The translations under genes and the position numbers were made by a program. From positions 1-52,358 of the forward strand of contig CANJNJ010000015.1 of the NCBI GenBank assembly GCA_947474995.1: DNA of 52,358 nt, given 5' to 3'. Source of the stretch: Opitutaceae bacterium (GTDB lineage Bacteria > Verrucomicrobiota > Verrucomicrobiia > Opitutales > Opitutaceae). The notes under the pieces are model-generated. The model ran no database searches and had not been told where the DNA came from. It worked only from the letters and a program-made list of their open reading frames with translations. Position 1 is the first letter of the stretch. Each line of letters begins with the position of its first letter. Shown here piece after piece: positions 1-8,232 of the stretch.

Positions 1-39
1 CCGGCCGCGCTCGGAGTGCCCGGCCCACCTCGGCAGGAC

Positions 40-1176
40 TCACCCCGCCAGGCAGCGCACGGCCAGGTCGCGCAAGACTTCCTCCTGCTCATGCGGCCGC
101 CGGATGATTTCCTCGAAGGCCGTGATGAATTCCTGCTGGTTGTCGATTAACCGGCGCAGCGTCGGAAGCTTCGCCGTGCCGGCGAGTTTGCCGACGTACC
201 ACGGATTCTGGGTGAAGAGATTGTAGGAGCTCTTCTCCGTGGCGCCGGTAAACCGGGCCCCGTAGGCCGTCGCCGCCCGCGGCAGGCCGTCGAGCCCGCG
301 CGGCCCGATCCGGGCTTCGCCGGCGTCGATTAGCGCGCGCACCTGGAGGAGGATGCGGTTGCGATTTTGCAGCGCCCCAATGACCGGACGGGCATCTCCA
401 CCCGCAAAAAAATGCCGATGCAGGGCGCCCAACGTCCACTTGAGGTCGCCGCTGAAAAACGCCTCCGCGGCCTCAAAGAAGTCACCCTCGGCCACATTCG
501 GCGTGAGTTCCGTCACGTGCGCCTCCGTGATCGTTGTTCCTTCCTTGGCCGCCACGTCGGTCGGTGCCGCAAAACTCGCGAGCTTCCGCGTTTCTTCGAC
601 GACGAGACGCGTGTTGGCGCCGATCCGCGCGAGCATCAGCTCCACGGCACCGGGGGCGAAGCTCGCGCCGAGTGACTTGGCTTCGGCGAGGGCCACCCCG
701 GCGATCGCTTCCCCGGCCCCGTCGCCATCGCCGCCGACCAGCGCGAAATCAGCGTTCTTCTCACACCATTTCGGAAACGAGCGCCGCCGGTCGACCGGCG
801 ACGCCGTGAGCAAGACGGCCGTTTCGTCGGGATTGAGCGCGGCGAGGATTTCCTGGAGGTCCTCGACGAGCTTGAGGGTGCTCTCGGCGCGGCCCGTGAT
901 GGAGTCGGCGAGAAAGTTCACATCCTTCAGCCAGACGACCCGCTTGCCGCCAAACATCGAGATGGTTTGCACGGACTCACGAAAACGGTTCACGGCGGTC
1001 TCCACCTCGCCCACGTTGCCGGCGAAACCACTGAGCACTTCGCGGGAAAACTCGTCGGTCACTTCGGCGGCGAGCGCGGCAAACCGCTCCTTGCCCATCC
1101 GCTGGACCAGGAAGTCATCCGCCCCGCAGATGAAGGTGAAATTTTTTGCCGCGCCCATCTTTCGCCTTGGTTTCAT
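40..1176 (-). CDS. holA: DNA polymerase III delta subunit
   Basis: This 378-residue protein is read as the clamp-loader delta subunit, which opens the beta sliding clamp during replication. The N-terminus has the family-typical opening FICGADDFLV at about residues 14-23, followed by an ATPase-like fold without a P-loop, and a C-terminal helical collar with the usual region of alternating helices (NRNRILLQVRALID). Length fits HolA (about 340-380). The listed start gives MKPRRKMGAA; the second Met (residue 7) is an equally possible start. It is divergent from the ArnT-like gene, with about 110 bases between start codons. Nothing in its surroundings is functionally related. The assignment is by overall family resemblance, since delta is poorly conserved. 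Confidence 0.85.
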   Translation of the reverse strand: MKPRRKMGAAKNFTFICGADDFLVQRMGKERFAALAAEVTDEFSREVLSGFAGNVGEVETAVNRFRESVQTISMFGGKRVVWLKDVNFLADSITGRAESTLKLVEDLQEILAALNPDETAVLLTASPVDRRRSFPKWCEKNADFALVGGDGDGAGEAIAGVALAEAKSLGASFAPGAVELMLARIGANTRLVVEETRKLASFAAPTDVAAKEGTTITEAHVTELTPNVAEGDFFEAAEAFFSGDLKWTLGALHRHFFAGGDARPVIGALQNRNRILLQVRALIDAGEARIGPRGLDGLPRAATAYGARFTGATEKSSYNLFTQNPWYVGKLAGTAKLPTLRRLIDNQQEFITAFEEIIRRPHEQEEVLRDLAVRCLAG

Positions 1177-1286
1177 ACCATCGCCCTCGCCGGCGCACGC
1201 ATAAAATCGGGCGCCTGGGGCCCAACGCGGGCCGCGAAAAAGTGTCGCGCCGTCCGCGGCAGCCCGCGAGGCTCCGCCGCTGCGAC

Positions 1287-3026
1287 ATGCTTTTCCCGCC
1301 GAACTCCTCGCCGTCCGCCGTGCTCTGGCGGCGCGACCTGCTCATCCTGATCCTGCTCTTCGGGGGTCTGTATTTTTTCTCGCTGGGGCGCCACGACCTC
1401 GCGAATCCCGACGAGGGCCGCTACGCCGAGATTCCGCGCGAGATGATGGCCGCGGGTGATTGGGTCACCCCGCGATTGAATGGCGTGGTTTATTTCGAAA
1501 AGCCGCCGCTCGTTTACTGGACGGTCGCGATCTGCCTGCAGGTCTTCGGTTCCTCGGAGTGGTCGGTGCGGATCACGCCCGCGCTGTTCGGCCTGGCCGG
1601 GGTGCTCGGGACCTATGCGGCGGCGCGCCGCCTGTATGGCCGGCCCGTGGGACTGGCCTCGGCGGTGGTGCTGGGCACATCGCTGATTTATTACGCGCTG
1701 TCGCGGGTGCTGATCCTCGACATGGCGGTGTCGGTGTTCATGAGCACGACCCTGTTTTGTTTCATCGTGGGGGTGCAGGAGCCGCCCGGGTCGCGGCGGC
1801 GCTGGCTCTTTTATGGCCTCTATGCGAGTGCGGCCCTGGCGACCCTGACCAAAGGGCTGATCGGATTTCTGATTCCCGGCGCCGTGATGTTCCTGTGGCT
1901 GCTGGTGTTCAACCAATGGAAACGGCTGCGACCGCTGCATCTGCCCACGGGCCTCCTGCTGTTTCTCGCGCTGGCGGCCCCGTGGCACATTCTCGCGCAT
2001 CTGCGCAACGCGAACTGGGCGCGTTTCTATTTTATCCACGAGCATTGGGAACGCTTCACCACGACGGGCCATGACCGCTACGAACCGTGGTGGTTCTTTC
2101 TGCCCATCGTCGCGGTCGGGATCTTTCCGTGGATTGGATTTCTGGGTGCGGCGTTGCGCCGTGCCTTGGCGGGTGGCTGGGCCCGGCGCGAGGAAAATGC
2201 CGTGGCGTGGTTCCTCCTCACCTGGGCCGCGTTTGTGCTCCTGTTTTTTTCCAAGTCGCAGTCCAAGCTCATCCCGTACATCCTGCCCGTGTTTCCGCCC
2301 TTGGCGGTCGTGATTGGGTCGCTGCTCGTCGCGGCGATGACCGACGGTGCGGGCCGGTTGCGGACCGGGCTGAGAATATTCTCTTTCAGCTGCGGTTTGC
2401 TGGCCATCGCGCTGCTCGTCGCCGTGCTGAAAGTCGGCGTGTTCATCCGCGATCCCCTGCAGGCGGCCGAATTGCGACCCTATGCGATCCCGCTGGCGAT
2501 GTTCCTGTTTGCCGGCGGCGTCACGGCGCCCTGGCTGGCCGCGTTCCGGGGAACGCGCGCCGCCGTGGCAAGCATGGCGCTGACCATGGTGCTGTTCTGC
2601 GGCGGACTGGGCCTCGCGACCCAGTACATCGTCAAACCCGGTACCAAGCCGCTGGCGGAATGGATCAAGGCTCACGCGCAACCCGGCGATCGCGTCATGC
2701 ATTACCGGGATTTTCTGCACGATTTCACCTACTACGCCGGGCGTGTCGTGGACGTGGTCGACTACACGAGTGAACTGGAATTGAGCGAGGACCCGGTGGC
2801 CCGGACCAGCGGGCGCTTCCTGAACCGGCGGGCGATGCTGGAACTGTGGGAAAAACCCGGGCGAATTTTCGTCGTGGCCGCCAAGGATGTCTCCGACGCG
2901 ACGCCGGATAACATCGCCGCCGCCGCCCGCACCAAACACGAGCCGCCGCTTTTTTCCGACCCGGCGTTCCATTATCATTTGCTCGCGGAAACCCGGGACC
3001 ATTATCTCCTCAGCAACCAACCCTGA
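1287..3026 (+). CDS. arnT: ArnT-like lipid A aminoarabinose transferase (GT39/PMT family)
   Basis: This 579-residue polytopic inner-membrane glycosyltransferase probably moves L-Ara4N from undecaprenyl phosphate to lipid A. The first periplasmic loop carries the acidic motif PDEGRYAEIPREM (residues 41-53) and EKPPLVYW (71-78), both hallmarks of the ArnT/PMT family. A loop with HEHWERF and a later SKSQSKLIPYILPVFPP segment also match. About a dozen hydrophobic spans are visible. The frame is open for 47 codons further upstream, but that stretch is Arg/Pro-rich and overlaps holA, so I start at the Met before LFPPNSSPS. The arnB start lies one base after its stop, implying one transcript. Substrate is inferred mostly from the arn neighbours. 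Confidence 0.86.
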   Translation: MLFPPNSSPSAVLWRRDLLILILLFGGLYFFSLGRHDLANPDEGRYAEIPREMMAAGDWVTPRLNGVVYFEKPPLVYWTVAICLQVFGSSEWSVRITPALFGLAGVLGTYAAARRLYGRPVGLASAVVLGTSLIYYALSRVLILDMAVSVFMSTTLFCFIVGVQEPPGSRRRWLFYGLYASAALATLTKGLIGFLIPGAVMFLWLLVFNQWKRLRPLHLPTGLLLFLALAAPWHILAHLRNANWARFYFIHEHWERFTTTGHDRYEPWWFFLPIVAVGIFPWIGFLGAALRRALAGGWARREENAVAWFLLTWAAFVLLFFSKSQSKLIPYILPVFPPLAVVIGSLLVAAMTDGAGRLRTGLRIFSFSCGLLAIALLVAVLKVGVFIRDPLQAAELRPYAIPLAMFLFAGGVTAPWLAAFRGTRAAVASMALTMVLFCGGLGLATQYIVKPGTKPLAEWIKAHAQPGDRVMHYRDFLHDFTYYAGRVVDVVDYTSELELSEDPVARTSGRFLNRRAMLELWEKPGRIFVVAAKDVSDATPDNIAAAARTKHEPPLFSDPAFHYHLLAETRDHYLLSNQP

Positions 3027-3027
3027 C

Positions 3028-4224
3028 ATGTCCGCGCCGGTCCCCTCTTCCCGCAGCGAGCCCGTGAAAGTCGCGGAACCAACTTTGCCCTACCTGCCGC
3101 TTACCCGGCCGACGATAGACGACGAAACAATCGCGGGCGTGGCCGAGGTGCTCCGTTCCGGTTGGCTCACGTCTGGCCCGAAGGTGAAGGAACTCGAGGC
3201 CAAGCTCTCCGCTTATTGCGGTGGCCGGCCGGTCCGGGTCTTCAACTCGGGCACGTGCACGATGGAGATCGCGCTCCGCATCGCCGGGATCGGCCCGGGC
3301 CACGAAGTCATCACGACGCCGCTGTCGTGGGTGGCCACGAGCAACGTTATTCTCGAGGTCGGGGCGCGGCCGGTGTTCGTCGACATCGATCCGGTCACGC
3401 GCGAGATCGATCTCGACCGCATTGAGGCCGCCCTCACGCCGGCCACCCGCGCGATCCTGCCGGTGGATCTCGCCGGCCTGCCCGTCGACCGCGATCGGTT
3501 GTACGCCATTGCGCAAAAGCACCGGCTGCGGGTGGTCGAGGATGCCGCCCAATCCTATGGCAGCACGTGGCGCGGGCGGCGGATCGGCGCCTGCGGCGAT
3601 TTTGTCTCGTTCAGTTTTCACCCCAACAAGAACGTCACGACCATCGAAGGCGGCGCACTCGTGCTGAACGATGAGCGCGAGGCGAAGCTGGCCGAGCAGT
3701 ACCGGCTCCAAGGTGTCGTGCGGACCGGTTTCGACGGGATGGAAGTCGAACTCGTCGGCGGAAAATTCAACCTGACCGACGTCGCGGCGCGTGTGGGCCT
3801 CGGGCAGTTGCCGCACCTCGACGAGTTCAATGCCCGCCGCCGCGAACTGGCCCGCGCCTATCTTGAGTTGTTCCACGCTCCCGCCGGCCAGGCCCTCGGG
3901 CTGCAGTTGCCGCCGGCCGACTTCACGCAGACCAACTGGCACATGTTCCAGGTGGTGTTGCCGGAGGAAAAACTGACGATCAAGCGGGGAGAGGTGATGG
4001 CCAAGCTGCACGCCGCGGGCATTGGCACGGGCGTGCATTACCCGGCGATCCATCTCTTTGCCCTTTATCGCGCGCTTGGCTGGAAGGCCGGCGATTTTCC
4101 GCGGGCCGAGTACACGTGCCGCAACATTCTCTCGCTGCCGCTTTTCCCGACGATGACCCGGGCGGACGTCGTCCGCGTGGTCGACAATCTTACCGCAATT
4201 CTGCAAGCCCATCGGAAGTCATGA
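3028..4224 (+). CDS. arnB: UDP-4-amino-4-deoxy-L-arabinose aminotransferase (DegT/DnrJ/EryC1/StrS family)
   Basis: This 398-residue PLP enzyme would transaminate UDP-4-keto-arabinose to UDP-L-Ara4N using glutamate. The fold-type I pattern is clear: FNSGTCTME near residues 72-80, TTPLSWVATSN at 96-106, EDAAQSYGS at 171-179, and the Schiff-base lysine in SFHPNKNVTTIEGGA (Lys201). The C-terminal GVHYPAIHLFALY segment is typical of sugar aminotransferases. The frame extends 47 codons upstream inside arnT; the Met at MSAPVPSS fits the family N-terminus. It overlaps arnC by four bases (ATGA), indicating translational coupling. Within the DegT family the exact sugar is not readable from sequence alone; ArnC and ArnD in the same cluster make ArnB the best reading. 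Confidence 0.87.
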   Translation: MSAPVPSSRSEPVKVAEPTLPYLPLTRPTIDDETIAGVAEVLRSGWLTSGPKVKELEAKLSAYCGGRPVRVFNSGTCTMEIALRIAGIGPGHEVITTPLSWVATSNVILEVGARPVFVDIDPVTREIDLDRIEAALTPATRAILPVDLAGLPVDRDRLYAIAQKHRLRVVEDAAQSYGSTWRGRRIGACGDFVSFSFHPNKNVTTIEGGALVLNDEREAKLAEQYRLQGVVRTGFDGMEVELVGGKFNLTDVAARVGLGQLPHLDEFNARRRELARAYLELFHAPAGQALGLQLPPADFTQTNWHMFQVVLPEEKLTIKRGEVMAKLHAAGIGTGVHYPAIHLFALYRALGWKAGDFPRAEYTCRNILSLPLFPTMTRADVVRVVDNLTAILQAHRKS

Positions 4225-5168
4225 GCGAATCCCTCTCCCGCGCGCTCTCGGTGGTCATTCCCGTTTACAACGAGGAACTGAACCTGCCGGTGCTCTTTGC
4301 CCGCCTTTATCCCGTGCTGGATGCGCTGGGCCGCTCCTACGAAATCATCTTCACCAACGACGGCAGCGCCGACCGCTCGTTCGAGCTCCTGCGCGCCCAG
4401 CACGCCGCGCGGCCCGACGTCACGCGGGTGATCGATTTCAATTCGAACTACGGCCAGCACATGGCAATCATGGCGGCGTTCGAGAACGTCCGCGGCGAAA
4501 TTATCTTCACCCTCGATGCCGATCTGCAGAATCCGCCGGAGGAAATCCCCAAACTGCTCGCGGCGATCGACGGCGGCCATGACTACGTCGGGGGCTATCG
4601 GTTGAACCGGCAGGACTCGTTTTTCCGGAAGTATGCCTCGCGGTTGATCAACTATGTCCGCGAGCACACGACGAATATCGAGATGACGGATCAGGGTTGC
4701 ATGCTGCGCGCCTACCGGCGCCCGATCGTCGCCGCGATCGTCCGCAGCGGAGCGATTAATACCTTCATCCCTGCGCTGGCCTACAGTTTTGCCGGCAATC
4801 CGGGCGAAGTGGGCGTGAAGCACGAGGAGCGGCACGCGGGGACCTCGAACTACTCGTTCTACCAGCTCATCCGGCTCAACTTCGACCTCATCACCGGTTT
4901 CTCGCTGGCGCCGTTGCAGCTGTTCACGATGTTCGCGATGGGGTCGGCGGCCGGCAGCTTCCTGCTCGTGCTCGTGCTGGCCTATCGCCGGTTGTTTCTC
5001 GGGGCGGAGGCGGAGGGAATCTTCACGCTCTTCGGCATTCTGTTTTTCCTGCTCAGCGTGGCGATGGTCGGCATCGGCCTGATTGGCGAATACGTGGGAC
5101 GCACGTATCAGGTGGTGCGCGGACGCCAGCGTTTTCACGTGCGGGAGTTTTTGGAATCGAAGTCCTAA
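4221..5168 (+). CDS. arnC: Undecaprenyl-phosphate 4-deoxy-4-formamido-L-arabinose transferase
   Basis: This 315-residue family 2 glycosyltransferase attaches formylated L-Ara4N to undecaprenyl phosphate on the cytoplasmic face. The GT-A domain shows VVIPVYNEELNLP (residues 11-23), TNDGSAD (45-51), the metal-binding segment LDADLQNPPEE (98-108) and MTDQGCMLRAY. Two hydrophobic hairpin segments follow near residues 230-255 and 265-295, as in ArnC/DPM1-type enzymes. The start is the ATG overlapping the arnB stop; a 35-codon upstream extension lies inside arnB and is rejected. ArnC is preferred over a generic dolichyl-phosphate-type transferase because of the flanking arnB, arnA parts and arnD. 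Confidence 0.87.
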   Translation: MSESLSRALSVVIPVYNEELNLPVLFARLYPVLDALGRSYEIIFTNDGSADRSFELLRAQHAARPDVTRVIDFNSNYGQHMAIMAAFENVRGEIIFTLDADLQNPPEEIPKLLAAIDGGHDYVGGYRLNRQDSFFRKYASRLINYVREHTTNIEMTDQGCMLRAYRRPIVAAIVRSGAINTFIPALAYSFAGNPGEVGVKHEERHAGTSNYSFYQLIRLNFDLITGFSLAPLQLFTMFAMGSAAGSFLLVLVLAYRRLFLGAEAEGIFTLFGILFFLLSVAMVGIGLIGEYVGRTYQVVRGRQRFHVREFLESKS

Positions 5169-5613
5169 GCGCCGATTCGGATATCGAATCGAATCCAAGT
5201 GAGGTGGAGCTGGCCTCGCTGAGGCTGGCTCCGGGGTCAGCGACTCCGGCGACAATTTCCAAACGATTCGGCTGAGGTCGCGGTGGATTCTAAGCCGGAA
5301 AAATTCAGTTGAGAGTTGAAAGTTGAAAGCCAGAGCAGGAAAAAAGTTAACGGTGGTGTAGACCGCAAAAGAGGAGTCACGGATCCGTTTGCCTCGAACC
5401 CAGCCCCAAAAAGAGCGATTTCGCCCCGTCATTTATCGCTTTCAACTTTCACCTCTCAATTTTCATCTGCACGAGTCCGGCTTAGGGCGCCCCGTTGTAG
5501 GAGCGGCCTGAAACCCGGTCCCACCCGTTGCGGCGGAATCAGGATTCCTACTGAGGTCTGGCGTAGTTTCCGGCGTTGCGGGACAAAGATTCCCTGCTGA
5601 GCATCCGGACCCG
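5169..5613. other. 445-base non-coding interval inside the arn cluster, with inverted repeats
   Basis: I see no gene here. The interval holds a nested inverted-repeat element (5291-5484) and, just after it, a second small dyad: GTAGGA at 5497-5502 opposite TCCTAC at 5546-5551. The last bases before the pseudopilin may contain its promoter, but I cannot point to clear -35/-10 boxes. Confidence 0.6.
5291..5484. repeat. Nested inverted-repeat element, about 194 bp
   Basis: The outer arms TAAGCCGGA (5291-5299) and TCCGGCTTA (5476-5484) are perfect complements. Inside them lies a 22-base arm at 5309-5330 (starting TTGAGAGTTGAAAG) matched by its reverse complement at 5438-5459 with a single mismatch. 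The enclosed sequence has no coding signal. The layout resembles a small non-autonomous element; no transposase is present. Confidence 0.65.
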
Positions 5614-6180
5614 ATGTCTCCCGTCGCCTCGGAATCTTCCTGGCCCTTTGGCCACCGGCAACGGCCGGGAGGCTCGCGGCCTTTTGCGGCAACGTCGTCG
5701 CGCGGCGGCTTCACCTTAATCGAAATCATGGTGGTGGTGACCATCATTAGCGTGCTCGCGATGCTGGCGGTGCCGGCGTTTGCCCGGATTCAGCGCCGGG
5801 CGAAAACGACGGCGATCATGAATGATTTTCGCGTCTTCGCGACCGCGTTTGTGGCTTACTCCCACGAGAATGGGAGCTGGCCCGCGGAGGCCGCGCCGGG
5901 CGTCGTGCCCACGGGGATGACCAACCAACTCAATGGCACCGCCTGGTTGCGCACCACGCCCATGGGCGGCAAATACAACTGGGAGTTCAACCAGCTGCAC
6001 TTTGGTACGCGCTATCAGGCGGCCATCGCAATCAGTTCCGTGGCGGGAGCCACTCTGGTACTCGACGTGCCGCAGTTGCAGGACCTCGAGCAGACGATCG
6101 ACAAGGGCAATTTCAACTGGCTGGGCGGCGACTTCCACCTCGGTGCGGCCCTCAACCCGCTCTACATCATTCAACCCTGA
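5614..6180 (+). CDS. Type IV pilin-like / type II secretion pseudopilin
   Basis: This 188-residue protein has a prepilin signature: a leader ending in Gly-Gly, then FTLIEIMVVVTIISVLAMLA with the conserved Glu at mature position 5. A charged helix and a C-terminal globular domain rich in Trp, Asn and Gly follow, as in verrucomicrobial and planctomycete pseudopilins. The leader before the cleavage site is about 32 residues, long for the class; no later ATG is available, so the true start could be an alternative codon downstream. No pilus or secretion assembly genes are nearby. It sits between arnC and the arnA parts, followed after 11 bases by the next gene. Its link to lipid A modification, if any, is unknown. 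Confidence 0.85.
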   Translation: MSPVASESSWPFGHRQRPGGSRPFAATSSRGGFTLIEIMVVVTIISVLAMLAVPAFARIQRRAKTTAIMNDFRVFATAFVAYSHENGSWPAEAAPGVVPTGMTNQLNGTAWLRTTPMGGKYNWEFNQLHFGTRYQAAIAISSVAGATLVLDVPQLQDLEQTIDKGNFNWLGGDFHLGAALNPLYIIQP

Positions 6181-6191
6181 CCTTACGCGGC

Positions 6192-6941
6192 GTGTTCACC
6201 GTTGTCCTTCATCATCTCTCGCCTGACGGTAAAAACGCCGGCGCCGAATTCCCCGATCGGGAGCTGAAGGCGGTGCCGCCGGAGAAACTGCACGCGCTGA
6301 TCGCCGCCCTCGCGGCGCTGGCCCCACGCGACAACGGCCGCGCCACGCCGGAATTGCGCATCGCGGCCGAGCACGGCCGGTTCGTCGTGCAGGTCGCGGA
6401 AGGGCAGCTTCGGTTCAACAGCTGGACCACGCGGGTCGGCGGTTTCGATCTGACGGCCGAACAGATTTTTGGGATCATCACCGGAATCGAAGAACCCGAA
6501 AAAGGCGGTGGTTCGACCGCCGCCGCCGGGCCGCGCCAACGCGCCCGCTGGTGGCGGCTGGGTTTCCTGGTGCTGGCCATTGCGGGCAGTAATGCCGTGA
6601 CGGCCTGGATGCTCTTGCGCCCGACGCCCAATCCCTTCCTGCCCGAATACCGTCTGCTCGACGCCGCGCCCGCCGAACGACTGCTCAACGCGGTGGTGGG
6701 CGACTACGAGACGGGGACCATCGAAGGCGATCGGCGACTCCACCTCACGAAGGATGGCCGGATTCATTGGGAAAAGCTGGGTCCGGGTGGCGCGCTCCTC
6801 GAGCCGGCCGATCTGACGTTCAAGGCCGCGGAGTCGCGCGGGCATCCGGCGTTGTTGACCAACGTCGACGCGTTGATCGACGTCGCGGACGGCGGCAGCC
6901 TGGTGTTTTACGGCGACACCTATCGCCGGCGGTTGAAGTAG
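6192..6941 (+). CDS. Single-pass membrane protein of unknown function
   Basis: I do not recognise this 249-residue protein. The start is GTG, 11 bases after the pseudopilin stop, so the two are probably co-transcribed. Residues 1-105 look soluble, with an Arg/Glu-rich pattern and VVQVAEGQLRFNSW. One hydrophobic span covers about residues 122-142 (LGFLVLAIAGSNAVTAWML), preceded by Arg residues, which suggests a cytoplasmic N-terminus. The rest (ILE GDRRLHLTKDGRIHWE-like beta-rich region, about 165-249) would then be periplasmic. The arrangement is loosely like a pilus or secretion accessory protein, but there is no motif to prove it. Confidence 0.7.
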   Translation: MFTVVLHHLSPDGKNAGAEFPDRELKAVPPEKLHALIAALAALAPRDNGRATPELRIAAEHGRFVVQVAEGQLRFNSWTTRVGGFDLTAEQIFGIITGIEEPEKGGGSTAAAGPRQRARWWRLGFLVLAIAGSNAVTAWMLLRPTPNPFLPEYRLLDAAPAERLLNAVVGDYETGTIEGDRRLHLTKDGRIHWEKLGPGGALLEPADLTFKAAESRGHPALLTNVDALIDVADGGSLVFYGDTYRRRLK

Positions 6942-7010
6942 GTGGTCCCGGCTTTAGGTCGTGGAAAGATGTGGCCATCGGCGGAGGGAGATTCTTCTCT
7001 AGGTGGGCGT

Positions 7011-7135
7011 TCAAAAGGGTCCTTGGTTTGTCATTCTGAGCGCCAGCGAAGAATCCAGCGGCGTCCTCGTATCCGCAGAGGCGGCAATTCCCAGTGGATT
7101 CTTCGCTGCGCTCAGAATGACAGGGGCCTTTTGAG
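7011..7135. repeat. Inverted repeat with TGTCATTCTGAGCG ends
   Basis: The left arm 7029-7057 (beginning TGTCATTCTGAGCG) is matched by 7095-7122 in reverse complement, with one inserted base. An outer TCAAAAGG (7011-7018) pairs with CCTTTTGA (7127-7134). A half copy, CGCTTCGTTCAGAATGAC, lies near 33071-33088. It occupies most of the 217-base gap before the ArnA formyltransferase gene. I see no coding content. Confidence 0.7.
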
Positions 7136-7158
7136 CGTCTCCGAATCACGACGAAACC

Positions 7159-8064
7159 ATGTCCCGTCCCCGCATCATTTTCTTCGGCTACAGCGAAGTT
7201 GGCTACGAATGCCTCTCGTTGCTCCTCGAGCGCGGCGACAACGTCGTGGCCTTGATTACGCACGAGGACAATCCGTCCGAGAAAATCTGGTTCCAGACCC
7301 CGGCCGTCGCGGCCCGGGAGAAGGGCCTGCCCATTTTCACGCCGCCGAAGGTGAACACGCCGGAATGGATCGAACGGATCGCCGCGCTGCAACCGGATCT
7401 GATTTTGTCGGTGTACTACCGCAACATGATCAGCTCCAAGATTCTCGCGCTGCCGCGCCTCGGGGCCTTTAATATGCACGGGTCGCTGCTGCCGAAGTAC
7501 CGCGGCCGGGCGCCGATCAACTGGGCCGTCCTCCATGGCGAGTCGCGCCTCGGGATGACCTTGCACCGGATGGTCAAAAGCGCCGATGCGGGTGCCGTGG
7601 TCGATCAGGAGGGCGTGGATATCTCCCCGCGGGACACTGCCGAACAGGCTTTCCGCCAGGTCCTGCCCTGCGCTCGGCGCGTGCTGGCGCGGCAAATCGA
7701 TGCCCTGCTCGCCGGCACGGCGAAGGAGACGCCGCAGGATGAAACCCAGGTGACTTATTTTGGCGGTCGTACGCCCGAGGACGGTCGCATCCTCTGGACC
7801 CAGTCGTCGCGGCAGATTTTCAACCTCATCCGCGCGGTGACCGATCCCTATCCCGGGGCCTTCAGCGATATCGGCGCTTCGCGTTTGATGGTGTGGTGGG
7901 CCGAGCCGGATTCACCCGCGGCCCGCGGTCGTCGCGGTCGGCCGGGCGAAGTGCTTTCGGTGGCGCCGCTCGTCGTCGCGACGGCGGACGGCGCCCTCGA
8001 ATTGACCAAGACGGATTGGCGCGGCGGCGGGCCCGCCGAGTTGCGCGTCGGGCAAATCCTATAG
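7159..8064 (+). CDS. arnA: UDP-L-Ara4N formyltransferase (stand-alone ArnA N-terminal domain)
   Basis: This 301-residue enzyme would formylate UDP-L-Ara4N with 10-formyl-tetrahydrofolate. It has the methionyl-tRNA formyltransferase-like core: FNMHGSLLPKYRGRAPINW at residues 104-122 and a SADAGAVVDQ segment at 141-150. Asn105, His107 and Asp143 line up with the catalytic Asn102, His104 and Asp140 of E. coli ArnA. A C-terminal OB-like region follows. In enterobacteria this domain is fused to the decarboxylase; here the protein ends and the decarboxylase starts 168 bases later as a separate gene. An alternative reading as another sugar N-formyltransferase is possible, but the arn context is strong. 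Confidence 0.88.
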   Translation: MSRPRIIFFGYSEVGYECLSLLLERGDNVVALITHEDNPSEKIWFQTPAVAAREKGLPIFTPPKVNTPEWIERIAALQPDLILSVYYRNMISSKILALPRLGAFNMHGSLLPKYRGRAPINWAVLHGESRLGMTLHRMVKSADAGAVVDQEGVDISPRDTAEQAFRQVLPCARRVLARQIDALLAGTAKETPQDETQVTYFGGRTPEDGRILWTQSSRQIFNLIRAVTDPYPGAFSDIGASRLMVWWAEPDSPAARGRRGRPGEVLSVAPLVVATADGALELTKTDWRGGGPAELRVGQIL

Positions 8065-8097
8065 ACCTGACGCGATCGGCTCCGGAGATGGAAGTCG

Positions 8098-8116
8098 CGC
8101 CGGTCTCCGACCGGCG
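8098..8116. repeat. Short perfect hairpin, CGCCGGTC family
   Basis: CGCCGGTC-TCC-GACCGGCG forms an 8-bp stem with a 3-base loop 33 bases after the formyltransferase stop. An identical hairpin sits at 10234-10252 right after arnD and a variant at 38076-38093. No T-run follows, so it is not a typical intrinsic terminator. Confidence 0.75.
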
Positions 8117-8232
8117 TCGGATGGCTTTGGCGACTCTTCGAAAGAGATGCTGTCAGGTTGAGCCGACAATCTTGCCTGTCTTCGCGTGATTTTCGTGGTT
8201 AACCCGCCGCCACTTCCCCATCGTCCTGCCCC

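Noticed and set aside
1173-3029. A 618-codon minus-strand open frame across the ArnT gene
   Set aside because: It mirrors the ArnT-like gene and shows no protein-like pattern.
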